The translations under genes were made by a program, and so were the position numbers. A DNA stretch of 64,000 bases from Butyrivibrio sp. VCB2006 (GTDB taxonomy: Bacteria > Bacillota > Clostridia > Lachnospirales > Lachnospiraceae), in NCBI RefSeq assembly GCF_000420945.1, contig NZ_ATVX01000006.1, forward strand, positions 186,001 through 250,000. The letters run 5' to 3'. Below are positions 1 through 7,706 of the stretch, piece after piece (the stretch's first letter is position 1; each line of letters begins with the position of its first letter). The notes under the pieces are model-generated. The model worked only from the letters and a program-made list of their open reading frames with translations. It was not told the origin of the DNA and ran no database searches.

Positions 1-682
1 ATCCGTCCTCCGGAAATCTCTTAAGCACCTTATAATGTGTAGATGCATATTTTCCATTAGGAACCACAGCCATCTTCTTGCGGTCAGTAGTACTTCTTCC
101 TATGGGAGCTGTTATATCTCCTTCGTCATCCCCTAGAACACCATAACAGATAGCATGATAAACTCTGTTTATGGAATGATCCTTAAGCTGCTGAGCAATT
201 TCCTTGTGAGCATTATCATTCTTACAGATAATTACAGAACCTGTAGTGTCTTTATCAATTCTATGAACAATTCCCGGCCTCATAACACCATTTATACCGG
301 AAAGATTGTCCTTACAGTGGTACATAATGGCATTAACCAAGGTGTCTGTGTAATGCCCTGCTGCAGGGTGAACCACCATATCCTTGGGCTTATTGACCAC
401 AACTACATCTCCATCCTCATATATGATATCCAAAGGGATGTCTTGAGGAAGAATCTGGGGTATTTCAACAGGTGGTATCTCCATGACAATCTCATCGTTT
501 TCAGACACATGATAACTGGCCTTCACCACTTTACCATTACAGGAAACCTTCTTGTCATCAATAAGCTTTTTGATATAGGTTCTGGATAAGGAATCTATAA
601 GCTCACTGATAAGCTTATCAATTCGCATTCCATCGTATTCATCTGTAACCAGAAATTCAAATAACTCACTTTTTTGATCCAT
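1..682 (-). CDS. rluD: RluD-type 23S rRNA pseudouridine synthase (3' end cut by window edge)
   Basis: Converts uridines of 23S rRNA to pseudouridine in the cytoplasm. The first 227 residues are visible; the rest lies beyond the left edge, so the family's usual length of about 300 cannot be checked. An S4-like RNA-binding domain (about residues 17-65) is followed by the RluA/RluD catalytic domain with VVVVNKPKDMVVHPAAGH (about 93-110) and the catalytic loop HRIDKDTTG at 140-148, where D143 is the expected catalytic aspartate. The ATG at 680-682 overlaps the end of lspA by 17 nt, so the two are translationally coupled. The order aroB-lspA-rluD is common in Clostridia. RluD versus a close RluA-family paralogue cannot be fully separated on the visible part. 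Confidence 0.9.
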   Translation of the reverse strand, partial: MDQKSELFEFLVTDEYDGMRIDKLISELIDSLSRTYIKKLIDDKKVSCNGKVVKASYHVSENDEIVMEIPPVEIPQILPQDIPLDIIYEDGDVVVVNKPKDMVVHPAAGHYTDTLVNAIMYHCKDNLSGINGVMRPGIVHRIDKDTTGSVIICKNDNAHKEIAQQLKDHSINRVYHAICYGVLGDDEGDITAPIGRSTTDRKKMAVVPNGKYASTHYKVLKRFPEDG

Positions 683-1220
683 TATTAAATTCCCTAAATT
701 TGTTGTGCTGTCTAAAACTCAGGAAGTTAAAATCACTTTCCTTGTAATAGAACAGGAATAAAAAGACAAATACAAATGTGGCAACAGTTACATAAATATC
801 AGCGACATTGAATATTGGAAAGTTGATAATGACAAAGTAAATAAAATCAACAACATAGTCGTTCTTAACTCTGTCAATCATATTTCCGGCAGCACCACTT
901 GCAATAAATACAAGCAGTATGTGTAATATGTCATACTTTTTATCATCAGGAAGTCTGAATAATACATAGGCAATAATAAAAAGAATAAGTATTGCCACCA
1001 GAACAAAGAATACCTTCTGATTCTGAAGCATACCAAAGGCTGCACCTGAATTCTTGAGGAAGTTAAGCTCTAATACTCCGTTTATAATATTAAAAGCAGG
1101 TTTGTCCTGAAGGTGAACCACTGCAAGATGCTTGGTAAACTGATCCAAAAATACTAAAAGCACAATAAGAAGGGCATCTACTGCCAAAAAAATCTTCTTT
1201 TTCTTAGAAATCTTATTCAT
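666..1220 (-). CDS. lspA: Lipoprotein signal peptidase (signal peptidase II)
   Basis: Aspartic protease of the inner membrane that removes signal peptides from diacylglyceryl-modified prolipoproteins. The 184 residues contain four hydrophobic segments (about 12-25, 68-88, 97-112, 140-158) and the family motifs: NSGAAFG at 57-63, NMIDR at 113-117 (catalytic D116) and FNVAD at 137-141 (catalytic D141). The length is slightly above the usual 150-170 because of a hydrophilic C-terminal tail. It starts 18 nt after aroB ends and overlaps rluD, indicating one transcript. Candidate substrates in this window are the lipobox proteins at 5211-6176 and 47415-49349. Confidence 0.96.
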   Translation of the reverse strand: MNKISKKKKIFLAVDALLIVLLVFLDQFTKHLAVVHLQDKPAFNIINGVLELNFLKNSGAAFGMLQNQKVFFVLVAILILFIIAYVLFRLPDDKKYDILHILLVFIASGAAGNMIDRVKNDYVVDFIYFVIINFPIFNVADIYVTVATFVFVFLFLFYYKESDFNFLSFRQHNKFREFNNGSKK

Positions 1221-1238
1221 GAAACCATGTTCCTTTAC

Positions 1239-2342
1239 TTAGTCATTGTTCTCGATATAGATAATTTCTTCAAGAGCTTTCCTCATCTCATCTTCTGAGA
1301 CATCAGTACTGATAAATGCCTTACCAATACCCTTAAGCAAAATAAATCTAATTTTATTGCTGTCCGCTTTTTTATCAGATTTAGTAAGCTCAATTACTTC
1401 ATCTGCATTAACATTCTCAATAGAAATAGGAAGATTGAACGGAACAAACATATCTCTTATCTCATAATACTCTTCCATAGAGATAAGCTCTTTTTTCCAG
1501 GAAATAAAAGCTGCAGCCACACAGCCAAGAGCAACACATTCGCCATGGTAAAGCTTAAATTCCTTGGACTTTTCAATAGCATGCCCAAGAGTATGGCCAA
1601 AGTTAAGAAGCGCTCTGTCACCCTTTTCTGTAGGATCCTTTTCTACAACAGCCTTCTTGATTTCGCAGCTGTGCTTAACCATTTCCATGGTTACTTCAGG
1701 ATCTTTATCACTAATTTCGTACATGTTCTCGATAAGCCATGAGTAGAAATTCTGATCCTTAATAAGCCCATGTTTCATTACTTCTGCAAAGCCGGAAGCA
1801 AATTGTCTGTCACTCAAAGTATTAAGTGTAGAAATATTTGTATATACAAGACGAGGCATATAGAAAGCACCTACCATGTTCTTGTAACCATTATAATCAA
1901 CACCGGTTTTACCGCCAATACTACTGTCAGTCTGTGCCAAAAGTGTTGTTGGAACCTGAATATAAGCAATTCCTCTAAGATATGTGGAAGCTGTAAAACC
2001 TGTCATATCACCAACTACGCCGCCACCAAGTGCAATCAGAAGGTCATGTCTATCAAAATGATTTTCAATAAGAAAAGCATATATCTTATAAATCTGATCC
2101 AGATTCTTGTTTTCTTCACCTGCTGGAATTTCATAAGTAAACAGGTTATCAGAAACCTTGCAAAGTACTTTGCTTACTTCCTCTGCATAAAGAGGTTTTA
2201 CATTGCTGTCAGTGACAATCAGTATTTTTCTTCCTTCAAAACCAAGTTCGGAAACGTATGAAGAAAGGCTTTCAAAATTAGTATCAAAAACAATGTCATA
2301 GCAAGGCTTCTTGTCATAGTTAATTGTTAAAACTTCACTCAT
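1239..2342 (-). CDS. aroB: 3-dehydroquinate synthase
   Basis: Second step of the shikimate pathway: converts DAHP to 3-dehydroquinate using NAD+ and a divalent metal, in the cytoplasm. The 367 residues match the family length. GGGVVGD at 106-112 is the dinucleotide-binding signature, followed by PTTLLAQTDSSIGGKTGVD and, near residue 249, FGHTLGHAIE, which carries metal-binding histidines. The ATG is preceded by GGAG at a good distance. A terminator-like hairpin (2384-2418) separates it from the upstream sepF; downstream it runs into lspA and rluD with short spacing. Its link to those genes is positional, not functional. Confidence 0.97.
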   Translation of the reverse strand: MSEVLTINYDKKPCYDIVFDTNFESLSSYVSELGFEGRKILIVTDSNVKPLYAEEVSKVLCKVSDNLFTYEIPAGEENKNLDQIYKIYAFLIENHFDRHDLLIALGGGVVGDMTGFTASTYLRGIAYIQVPTTLLAQTDSSIGGKTGVDYNGYKNMVGAFYMPRLVYTNISTLNTLSDRQFASGFAEVMKHGLIKDQNFYSWLIENMYEISDKDPEVTMEMVKHSCEIKKAVVEKDPTEKGDRALLNFGHTLGHAIEKSKEFKLYHGECVALGCVAAAFISWKKELISMEEYYEIRDMFVPFNLPISIENVNADEVIELTKSDKKADSNKIRFILLKGIGKAFISTDVSEDEMRKALEEIIYIENND

Positions 2343-2378
2343 TATAAATTCTCCGTAATCATTATATCTTTATACACC

Positions 2379-2418
2379 TAAAAAGGCTGTTGACCATTAA
2401 TCAAAATGTCAACAGCCT
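2379..2418 (-). terminator. Rho-independent terminator after sepF
   Basis: A perfect 11-bp stem (AGGCTGTTGAC / GTCAACAGCCT) with a 13-nt loop, followed on the minus strand by TTTTT. It lies between the sepF stop and the aroB start, so it should end or attenuate the sepF transcript before aroB. Confidence 0.75.
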
Positions 2419-2433
2419 GGTATTCAAATTATA

Positions 2434-2964
2434 TCAGTTAATCTGCTGTGGGCCATCAATGGAACCGCCGCCGAAAGCTCCGAGCATAGACTGAAAATCA
2501 CCTGAAATATCAACAGAAGCAGGTGTAATAATAAATATGTATCTTGAAATCTTCTGCAGATTACCTGAAATAGCGTAAGTAGAACCTGATGTGAAATCAA
2601 TGATTCTCTGAGCTATATCTACATCTAAGCCCTCAAGATTAAGTACTACTGTGCGATTTGCAAGAAGTGTATCTGTGATTTCTCTTCCATCTTCTACTGA
2701 AGTAGGTTTGATAACACAAACTTCCATTCCTGCGCCGCTCATAGCCTTCTTAGATCTGGCAGGCACAACCTTAGGTGCAAGCTTTTTGGTCTTCTCTTCA
2801 GGTATTTCTATGCTTGGATCATCTTTTCCGATTGGAGCAGAACTATTAATAGATTCAATCTTGGATGTGGCATTATCATAGCTATCATCGTAGTCATCAT
2901 AGTAACCACTATCGTCATCCCCATTAAGCTGAATTGCTTTTAAAAACTTATCCATTACGCTCAT
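2434..2964 (-). CDS. sepF: Cell division protein SepF
   Basis: Cytoplasmic membrane-binding partner of FtsZ that shapes the septum in Firmicutes. The N-terminus (MSVMDKFLKAIQL) fits the amphipathic membrane-binding helix. It is followed by an acidic, disordered linker with many D/Y/S (about 15-75) and the conserved C-terminal SepF (DUF552) domain from about residue 80 to 165, including RTVVLNLEGLDVDIAQRIIDFTSG and ISRYIFIITP. At 176 residues it is of normal size. It follows a HlyD-like membrane protein by about 90 nt, an arrangement frequent in Clostridia, and is closed by a terminator at 2379-2418. Confidence 0.95.
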   Translation of the reverse strand: MSVMDKFLKAIQLNGDDDSGYYDDYDDSYDNATSKIESINSSAPIGKDDPSIEIPEEKTKKLAPKVVPARSKKAMSGAGMEVCVIKPTSVEDGREITDTLLANRTVVLNLEGLDVDIAQRIIDFTSGSTYAISGNLQKISRYIFIITPASVDISGDFQSMLGAFGGGSIDGPQQIN

Positions 2965-3056
2965 ACCAATTTACTCCTCGTAACTATTTCTCCAACAAAA
3001 CCTCATATTATTTTAACGTAATATTACGCAAAATGTCAAATTTAAAGCCCTAAATT

Positions 3057-4631
3057 TCACTCTCCTGACTCAGAAATTTCTTCGGTGGAAGAATCCTCCA
3101 AAGAAATTTCCTCTGAAGAAGTCATATCCTCACCGGATTCCTCTTCTAAAGAATAATCATCAGTACTACTTTCATATGATCCTACGGAAGCCGCATTATT
3201 GGAATTCGTACTATTAACAGCTTCATTATCCTGATTCTTGTCACCGTTGTCATCTACAGCGGCAACATCAAGAACAATATAATCATATACGCTAAGGCCA
3301 TACATAGTATTGGACTTAACTATCGAATACTCATCATTCTGATAAAGAATTCGTATCTGCCTGAAATCTGGATAACCTTTATTGATGTTATAAACTCCAA
3401 CCAAAGTATCCTGTTTACCAACAGCAAATCTCTCATTGGAATCGGGCATGATCAAGATGTCTCCAGATCTAAGAGCATCCATATTAACAAAGTATTCTGT
3501 ATCATTTTCATTGTAAACTGTAATATTTACAAATTCAGAAGTCTCATTACCCTGTTCATCATACTTATCACGAAGAACTCCGGCAGTGTTATCGTTATTT
3601 TTGATAACATATGCCTTAGGAATCAAATAAAAACTCTTATTGGAAATAGACGAATTTGGAATTTTAAGTCCCTTCTCATCCTCAGTAATAAGCTCCACAT
3701 TCAAAATTCTGTCTCTGCAGAAGGTTATCATTGAGTTTGTAAAAGTAAGGACCACAAAGGTATCCCCCTCAAGGTTAGTCGCAGTGGATACCTTGCCCCA
3801 GGATTCATTCTGATTTTTGAGGAATCTGACTTTTATGTAGCCCCTGTCAACCATTTCCTGAACCTTATCAGGATCTTCTTCATGAATAACAATGGACCAT
3901 TCTTCATTGGTACATAATTTATATACCGGATCACCGGCCTTAACCAACGCATTATTGATAAGCTGATTCTTAGAATATGTGGCCATGTCGAACATATCAA
4001 GCTTAAGATCCGATGGCAAGAGTGTTTCGTAACCATCAGTAGAATAAATAACAATTCCTGTATTTGCAGCATATTTATAGTTTATGGACTGAAGAGCGGC
4101 ACTGCTGGCATTAAGAGAACTGATATTGTTCAATATGGAATTATTTGAAAGCTTTTGAGCTGTGCCATCAAGGCCAACCTTGAAATCATATACAGTATAA
4201 AAATCATGTTCATCAAAAGAAGATCTGAAATCAACAATCTGAGAACGAAGTTCACTGAGATCATCATCACTAAGGAAAACATCATCTGTTCCCTGGGATT
4301 TAAGAAATTCAAGAAGCTGTCCTGACTCATCCACTGTATAAACAAGATTTCCTACAGCAACTCTTCCGCCCTCGGCAGCAAAATAGTTAACATATCCGGC
4401 TGTATCACTTTCAACAATCTGCTCATTACGAAGAGCTACCGCATCGTAAATATTATTAGTTGAAAGAGCTCCTTCCTTAACCTCATAGCCGACAATATGC
4501 TCTTTTCTGAAATAAGAAATAACACTAATAATGATGTATATGGCTATTACTGCAAAAAACACAACACCAATATTAATATTATTTAGATTTTTGGGATATT
4601 TAGTTATTTTTTGGCGTTTACCCTCTGCCAT
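3057..4631 (-). CDS. HlyD-like membrane-anchored protein of the sepF locus
   Basis: Function not established. The 524 residues begin with a basic cytoplasmic segment, one membrane helix (about 22-42), then a large extracytoplasmic part. ESDTAGYVNYFAAEGGRVAVGNLVYTVD (about 73-100) resembles the barrel-sandwich (lipoyl-like) half of HlyD/RND adaptor proteins, with the usual return half further on. The last 60 residues are Ser/Glu/Asp-rich and look disordered. No ABC or RND exporter is adjacent, so a transport role is doubtful; a role next to SepF at the division site is an inference from gene order. The start ATG follows GGGGAA. It probably shares a transcript with sepF. Confidence 0.7.
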   Translation of the reverse strand: MAEGKRQKITKYPKNLNNINIGVVFFAVIAIYIIISVISYFRKEHIVGYEVKEGALSTNNIYDAVALRNEQIVESDTAGYVNYFAAEGGRVAVGNLVYTVDESGQLLEFLKSQGTDDVFLSDDDLSELRSQIVDFRSSFDEHDFYTVYDFKVGLDGTAQKLSNNSILNNISSLNASSAALQSINYKYAANTGIVIYSTDGYETLLPSDLKLDMFDMATYSKNQLINNALVKAGDPVYKLCTNEEWSIVIHEEDPDKVQEMVDRGYIKVRFLKNQNESWGKVSTATNLEGDTFVVLTFTNSMITFCRDRILNVELITEDEKGLKIPNSSISNKSFYLIPKAYVIKNNDNTAGVLRDKYDEQGNETSEFVNITVYNENDTEYFVNMDALRSGDILIMPDSNERFAVGKQDTLVGVYNINKGYPDFRQIRILYQNDEYSIVKSNTMYGLSVYDYIVLDVAAVDDNGDKNQDNEAVNSTNSNNAASVGSYESSTDDYSLEEESGEDMTSSEEISLEDSSTEEISESGE

Positions 4632-4662
4632 TTTCCCCTAACCTTTTCATACACATTTTTTC

Positions 4663-4694
4663 AAAAGATAAGCCGCGGTTGTCCGCGGCTTATC
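4663..4694 (-). terminator. Terminator after the P-loop protein gene
   Basis: A perfect 12-bp GC-rich stem (GATAAGCCGCGG / CCGCGGCTTATC, loop TTGT), followed on the minus strand by TTTTG. It lies 25 nt past the stop of the gene at 4720-5139 and separates it from the HlyD-like gene. Confidence 0.85.
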
Positions 4695-4719
4695 ATAATT
4701 CTCATATCACAGAAAATTA

Positions 4720-5139
4720 TCAAAGAGAAATAACGATCTTTGATTTAACGGATTCTGGAACTTCTGCCTCATCCATTGAAAGGCTAAGTACAAAATCAAT
4801 ATTGAACTTCTCGGAAAGCTTTTCAAGTTTATCTATAGTCTCTGTAATATCCTGGTCTTCAAGGCAGGAAATCTTAAGGAAACTATCAAAATACATCTGC
4901 TGGAGATCATGGTCTTGAGAAATAATACCACTTACGAAACCAATGAATTCATCGGCATTTGAGATCATAAAATCTGATACAACAATTAAACGAATCTTGT
5001 TATTAAGCTCATACATGTGCTTGGTGTTCTTATCGAGAAAGGCAATGCTACCGAGAACATTCTTAACCTCAGTATTTACCTTATCCAATAAGCATTTGGT
5101 CTTTCCTTTTCCCTTTTTCCCAACAATTAACTGAACCAT
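4720..5139 (-). CDS. Small P-loop protein of unknown function
   Basis: A 139-residue cytoplasmic protein with a clear Walker A motif, GKKGKGKT at residues 7-14, immediately after the first beta strand. A plausible second strand, KIRLIVVSDFM, could end in a Walker B-like aspartate. The C-terminal third is acidic. It is much shorter than typical NTPases. I chose the third in-frame ATG (5137-5139) because AGGAGG sits about 8 nt upstream of it, while an upstream ATG lies right against the Shine-Dalgarno sequence. It is a single-gene unit with its own terminator. Related Clostridia proteins are sometimes labelled PilT-like; no pilus genes are nearby, so I do not adopt that. Confidence 0.75.
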   Translation of the reverse strand: MVQLIVGKKGKGKTKCLLDKVNTEVKNVLGSIAFLDKNTKHMYELNNKIRLIVVSDFMISNADEFIGFVSGIISQDHDLQQMYFDSFLKISCLEDQDITETIDKLEKLSEKFNIDFVLSLSMDEAEVPESVKSKIVISL

Positions 5140-5210
5140 TGGCATACCCTCCTGCAAGCAAGAATTTATTGATGTATTAATTATAAGTTATCGATAGACA
5201 AAAGACAACC

Positions 5211-6176
5211 TTAATTAACGATTTCCTTCAACAATTGTGCCATGTCATTATAAAGTGTTCCGGTGTCTGTATCCCGCATGATTACTGAGATGTAAGGATT
5301 TCCTGCAGTATCTCTCGCAAGTAGAATCAGACAATGTCCTGCAGCCTGAGTAGTACCTGTTTTACCTCCGATAACAGTAACTCCGGAAGGGGACGTAGCA
5401 TTACCTGTCAAAAAGCCATTAGTACTTGAAATTTCTACATCTTTGGAAGCACCTGACGCATCAAGATATGATGTAGTGTAGTTATTCATATTGATAATTT
5501 CACTGAAAGTATCATACTGCATAGCAGCATTAAAGATCAGGTACATATCATACGCTGTAACATAGTGCTCATCACTGGTAAGGCCATGAGGATTCTCAAA
5601 GTGTGAATTAGTGGCTCCGATTGCATAAGCCTCTTTATTCATGATATTAACAAATTCTTCTATTGATCCGCCAATATTAGAAGCAATCAGGTTTGCAACG
5701 TCATTGGCTGAATAAATAAGAAGAATGCGAAGAGCCTGATCCAGTGTAAGTCTATCACCCTCTTTGAGGTTGATTTTCTGAGCACCGCTCTCAGTAACAT
5801 AAACATCTTTTCCGGCTACAAGAACCTGATCAAGACTTCCGTACTTAAGCGCCACGTACGCCGTCATCACCTTGGTAAGACTAGCAGGCATAACTCTTTC
5901 ATTAACATTCTGAGCAAAAAGAGTTTCTCTCCTTGTAAGGTCAAAAAGTCCAGCACTGACTGTGTCTGTTATTGAAGAATCTGAATTTCCTATGTCGGTA
6001 TTGACCACACACAGCTCAGATGCATAGGTTGGATAATAAGTAGAATACTTATCATCAGACAAAAAAGAATTAACGGAATATCCGGCTGCGTATGACGCAC
6101 CCACACATCCCGTTAGATTTGAAATTATAAATATCAAAGAAGCTATTACCCCAATAGCTTTATTTGTACATTTCAC
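5211..6176 (-). CDS. D-alanyl-D-alanine carboxypeptidase (PBP5-type), predicted lipoprotein
   Basis: Serine DD-carboxypeptidase that trims the terminal D-Ala of peptidoglycan stem peptides outside the membrane. All three penicillin-binding motifs are present, numbered from the GTG start: S99-L-T-K102, S156-A-N158 and K272-T-G. The N-terminus has a hydrophobic segment ending in LTGC (C24), a lipobox, and the protein ends about 50 residues after KTG, with no C-terminal PBP5 domain or anchor helix. I prefer the GTG at 6174-6176, 12 nt past AGAGGGG; an upstream in-frame TTG at 6198-6200 is the alternative. Either start lies inside the end of mgsA, implying coupling to the mre-mrd-rod operon. Confidence 0.88.
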   Translation of the reverse strand: MKCTNKAIGVIASLIFIISNLTGCVGASYAAGYSVNSFLSDDKYSTYYPTYASELCVVNTDIGNSDSSITDTVSAGLFDLTRRETLFAQNVNERVMPASLTKVMTAYVALKYGSLDQVLVAGKDVYVTESGAQKINLKEGDRLTLDQALRILLIYSANDVANLIASNIGGSIEEFVNIMNKEAYAIGATNSHFENPHGLTSDEHYVTAYDMYLIFNAAMQYDTFSEIINMNNYTTSYLDASGASKDVEISSTNGFLTGNATSPSGVTVIGGKTGTTQAAGHCLILLARDTAGNPYISVIMRDTDTGTLYNDMAQLLKEIVN

Positions 6177-6555
6177 GCCACTCAAGGTCCCCTCTGTCAA
6201 GTGATTTGATTAAAAGTTCTGCTGAAGCCAGATTAGTAGCCACAGGAATATTATGCATATCACAAAGTGTCATAACATTGTTGACATCAGGTTCGTGAGA
6301 TTTAACTGTGAGAGGATCTCTAAGGAAAATTACAAGATCGATCTCATTATGTTCAATAGCTGCTCCAAGCTGTTGTGCACCACCAAGATGGCCTGCAAGA
6401 TACTTGTGAACAGATAAATTAGTTACTTCCTCAATAAGTCTTCCGGTTGTACCGGTAGCAAATAAATCGTTTTTACTAAGGATTCCTCTGTATGCGATAC
6501 AGAAATTCTGCATAAGTTTTTTCTTGGCGTCATGTGCTATAAGTGCTATATTCAT
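6160..6555 (-). CDS. mgsA: Methylglyoxal synthase
   Basis: Converts dihydroxyacetone phosphate to methylglyoxal and phosphate, a bypass of lower glycolysis used under phosphate limitation or sugar excess. The 131 residues match the family length. Motifs visible: HDAKK near the N-terminus, phosphate-binding GTTG (about 35-38), GHLGGAQQ (about 55-62) and the catalytic stretch FLRDP with its aspartate. It lies 5 nt after rodA and overlaps the DD-carboxypeptidase gene; the rodA-mgsA pairing recurs in Clostridia, although the enzyme has no known role in wall synthesis. Confidence 0.96.
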   Translation of the reverse strand: MNIALIAHDAKKKLMQNFCIAYRGILSKNDLFATGTTGRLIEEVTNLSVHKYLAGHLGGAQQLGAAIEHNEIDLVIFLRDPLTVKSHEPDVNNVMTLCDMHNIPVATNLASAELLIKSLDRGDLEWREMYK

Positions 6556-6560
6556 TTAAC

Positions 6561-7685
6561 TTATACCCTCCCCAAATTATACTTGTTACTCTGAAGTCTT
6601 ACATTTAATACAAAGCCAATTCCCATATAGGAACTAAGAAGTGATGTCAAACCATAACTTACAAAAGGAAGCGGAATTCCGGTATTAGGGATAACTCCGG
6701 TTGCAACACCGATATTAATAAATCCCTGAAATCCAATCCATGCTCCAACACCTGCTGCAATTATCTCACCTGCTCTATTTCTTGCCTTCATGGATATCAT
6801 AAAACACTCCACAGATATAGCAAGAACCAGCATAACAACAATACAGGCACCTACAAATCCAAACTCTTCTCCGATAACAGTGAAAATAAAGTCTGTGGGT
6901 GATTCTGAAATGAAACCACCATTTAGAACAGAACTGATCTCATTAGTGTTGTATCCCTTACCATAAAGCTGTCCTGATCCGATAGCCATCATAGAGTTAA
7001 GAGTCTGATATGCATCGGAATTGGCATAATCCTCAGGATGAAGCCAGGCTAAGATACGTCTCTGCTGATATTCATGTAGAAGACTACTCTCTCCCTGTAC
7101 TGCATTATAAATAACGAACAAGACTGATGGAATCGATACCGAAAGAACAGCTACGACAATCTTCCAGCTTATCCCTGCTACGAACATGATGGAACAAAAG
7201 ATCATCATAACCATAATACAGGTAGAAAGGTCCGGCTGCATTGCAATCAGTCCCAAAGGCAACGCCAGAAGCGCCAGACATATAAGGACAAAGCCAAAGT
7301 TTTTGATTCGGTCCTTATATTTCATAATAAACTGAGCATAAAATAAAATCAATAATATTTTAGCCGCCTCTGAAGGCTGAAAGGTAATGCCAAAAAGGTT
7401 AATCCATCTCTGGGCGCCGTTTGTACTACTACCAAGAGGCGATAGTACAAGGGCCAAAAGAACTGCATTAGCAATATAAAACAATATATATAGCTTAACA
7501 ATGAGCAAATAATCCAGAAGCGAAATAAACACCATCATCACTACTCCAAGAGCAAATCCTGCTATCTGCTTGTTCTTGGAACCCGGATCAGCTGAATTGA
7601 TAGCCATTATTCCTATTGTGGTAAGCGCCATGACCATGATTACAAGAGCAAAGTCGTAATCAATGATCCTATATTTTTTAATCAT
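6561..7685 (-). CDS. rodA: Rod-shape SEDS glycosyltransferase RodA
   Basis: Polytopic membrane enzyme that polymerises lipid II into glycan strands in the elongasome. The 374 residues show about ten membrane helices and SEDS signatures: NGAQRWINLFGITFQPSEAAK (about 89-110), the extracellular loop with HPEDYANSDAYQ, GKGYN, and the C-terminal IPNTGIPLPFVSYGLTSLLS stretch. It directly follows the class B PBP gene mrdA (21 nt), its expected partner transpeptidase. The short length and the operon with mreBCD favour RodA over FtsW or SpoVE. Confidence 0.94.
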   Translation of the reverse strand: MIKKYRIIDYDFALVIMVMALTTIGIMAINSADPGSKNKQIAGFALGVVMMVFISLLDYLLIVKLYILFYIANAVLLALVLSPLGSSTNGAQRWINLFGITFQPSEAAKILLILFYAQFIMKYKDRIKNFGFVLICLALLALPLGLIAMQPDLSTCIMVMMIFCSIMFVAGISWKIVVAVLSVSIPSVLFVIYNAVQGESSLLHEYQQRRILAWLHPEDYANSDAYQTLNSMMAIGSGQLYGKGYNTNEISSVLNGGFISESPTDFIFTVIGEEFGFVGACIVVMLVLAISVECFMISMKARNRAGEIIAAGVGAWIGFQGFINIGVATGVIPNTGIPLPFVSYGLTSLLSSYMGIGFVLNVRLQSNKYNLGRV

Positions 7686-7706
7686 TCAAATATATCTCCA
7701 TAAAGC

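Noticed and set aside
155..589. 144-residue plus-strand ORF at the left edge
   Set aside because: It lies opposite the clear RluD frame, which runs open to the window edge.
3057..4631. Calling the HlyD-like protein an efflux-pump adaptor
   Set aside because: No ABC, MFS or RND transporter or outer-membrane partner is adjacent, and the conserved neighbour is sepF.
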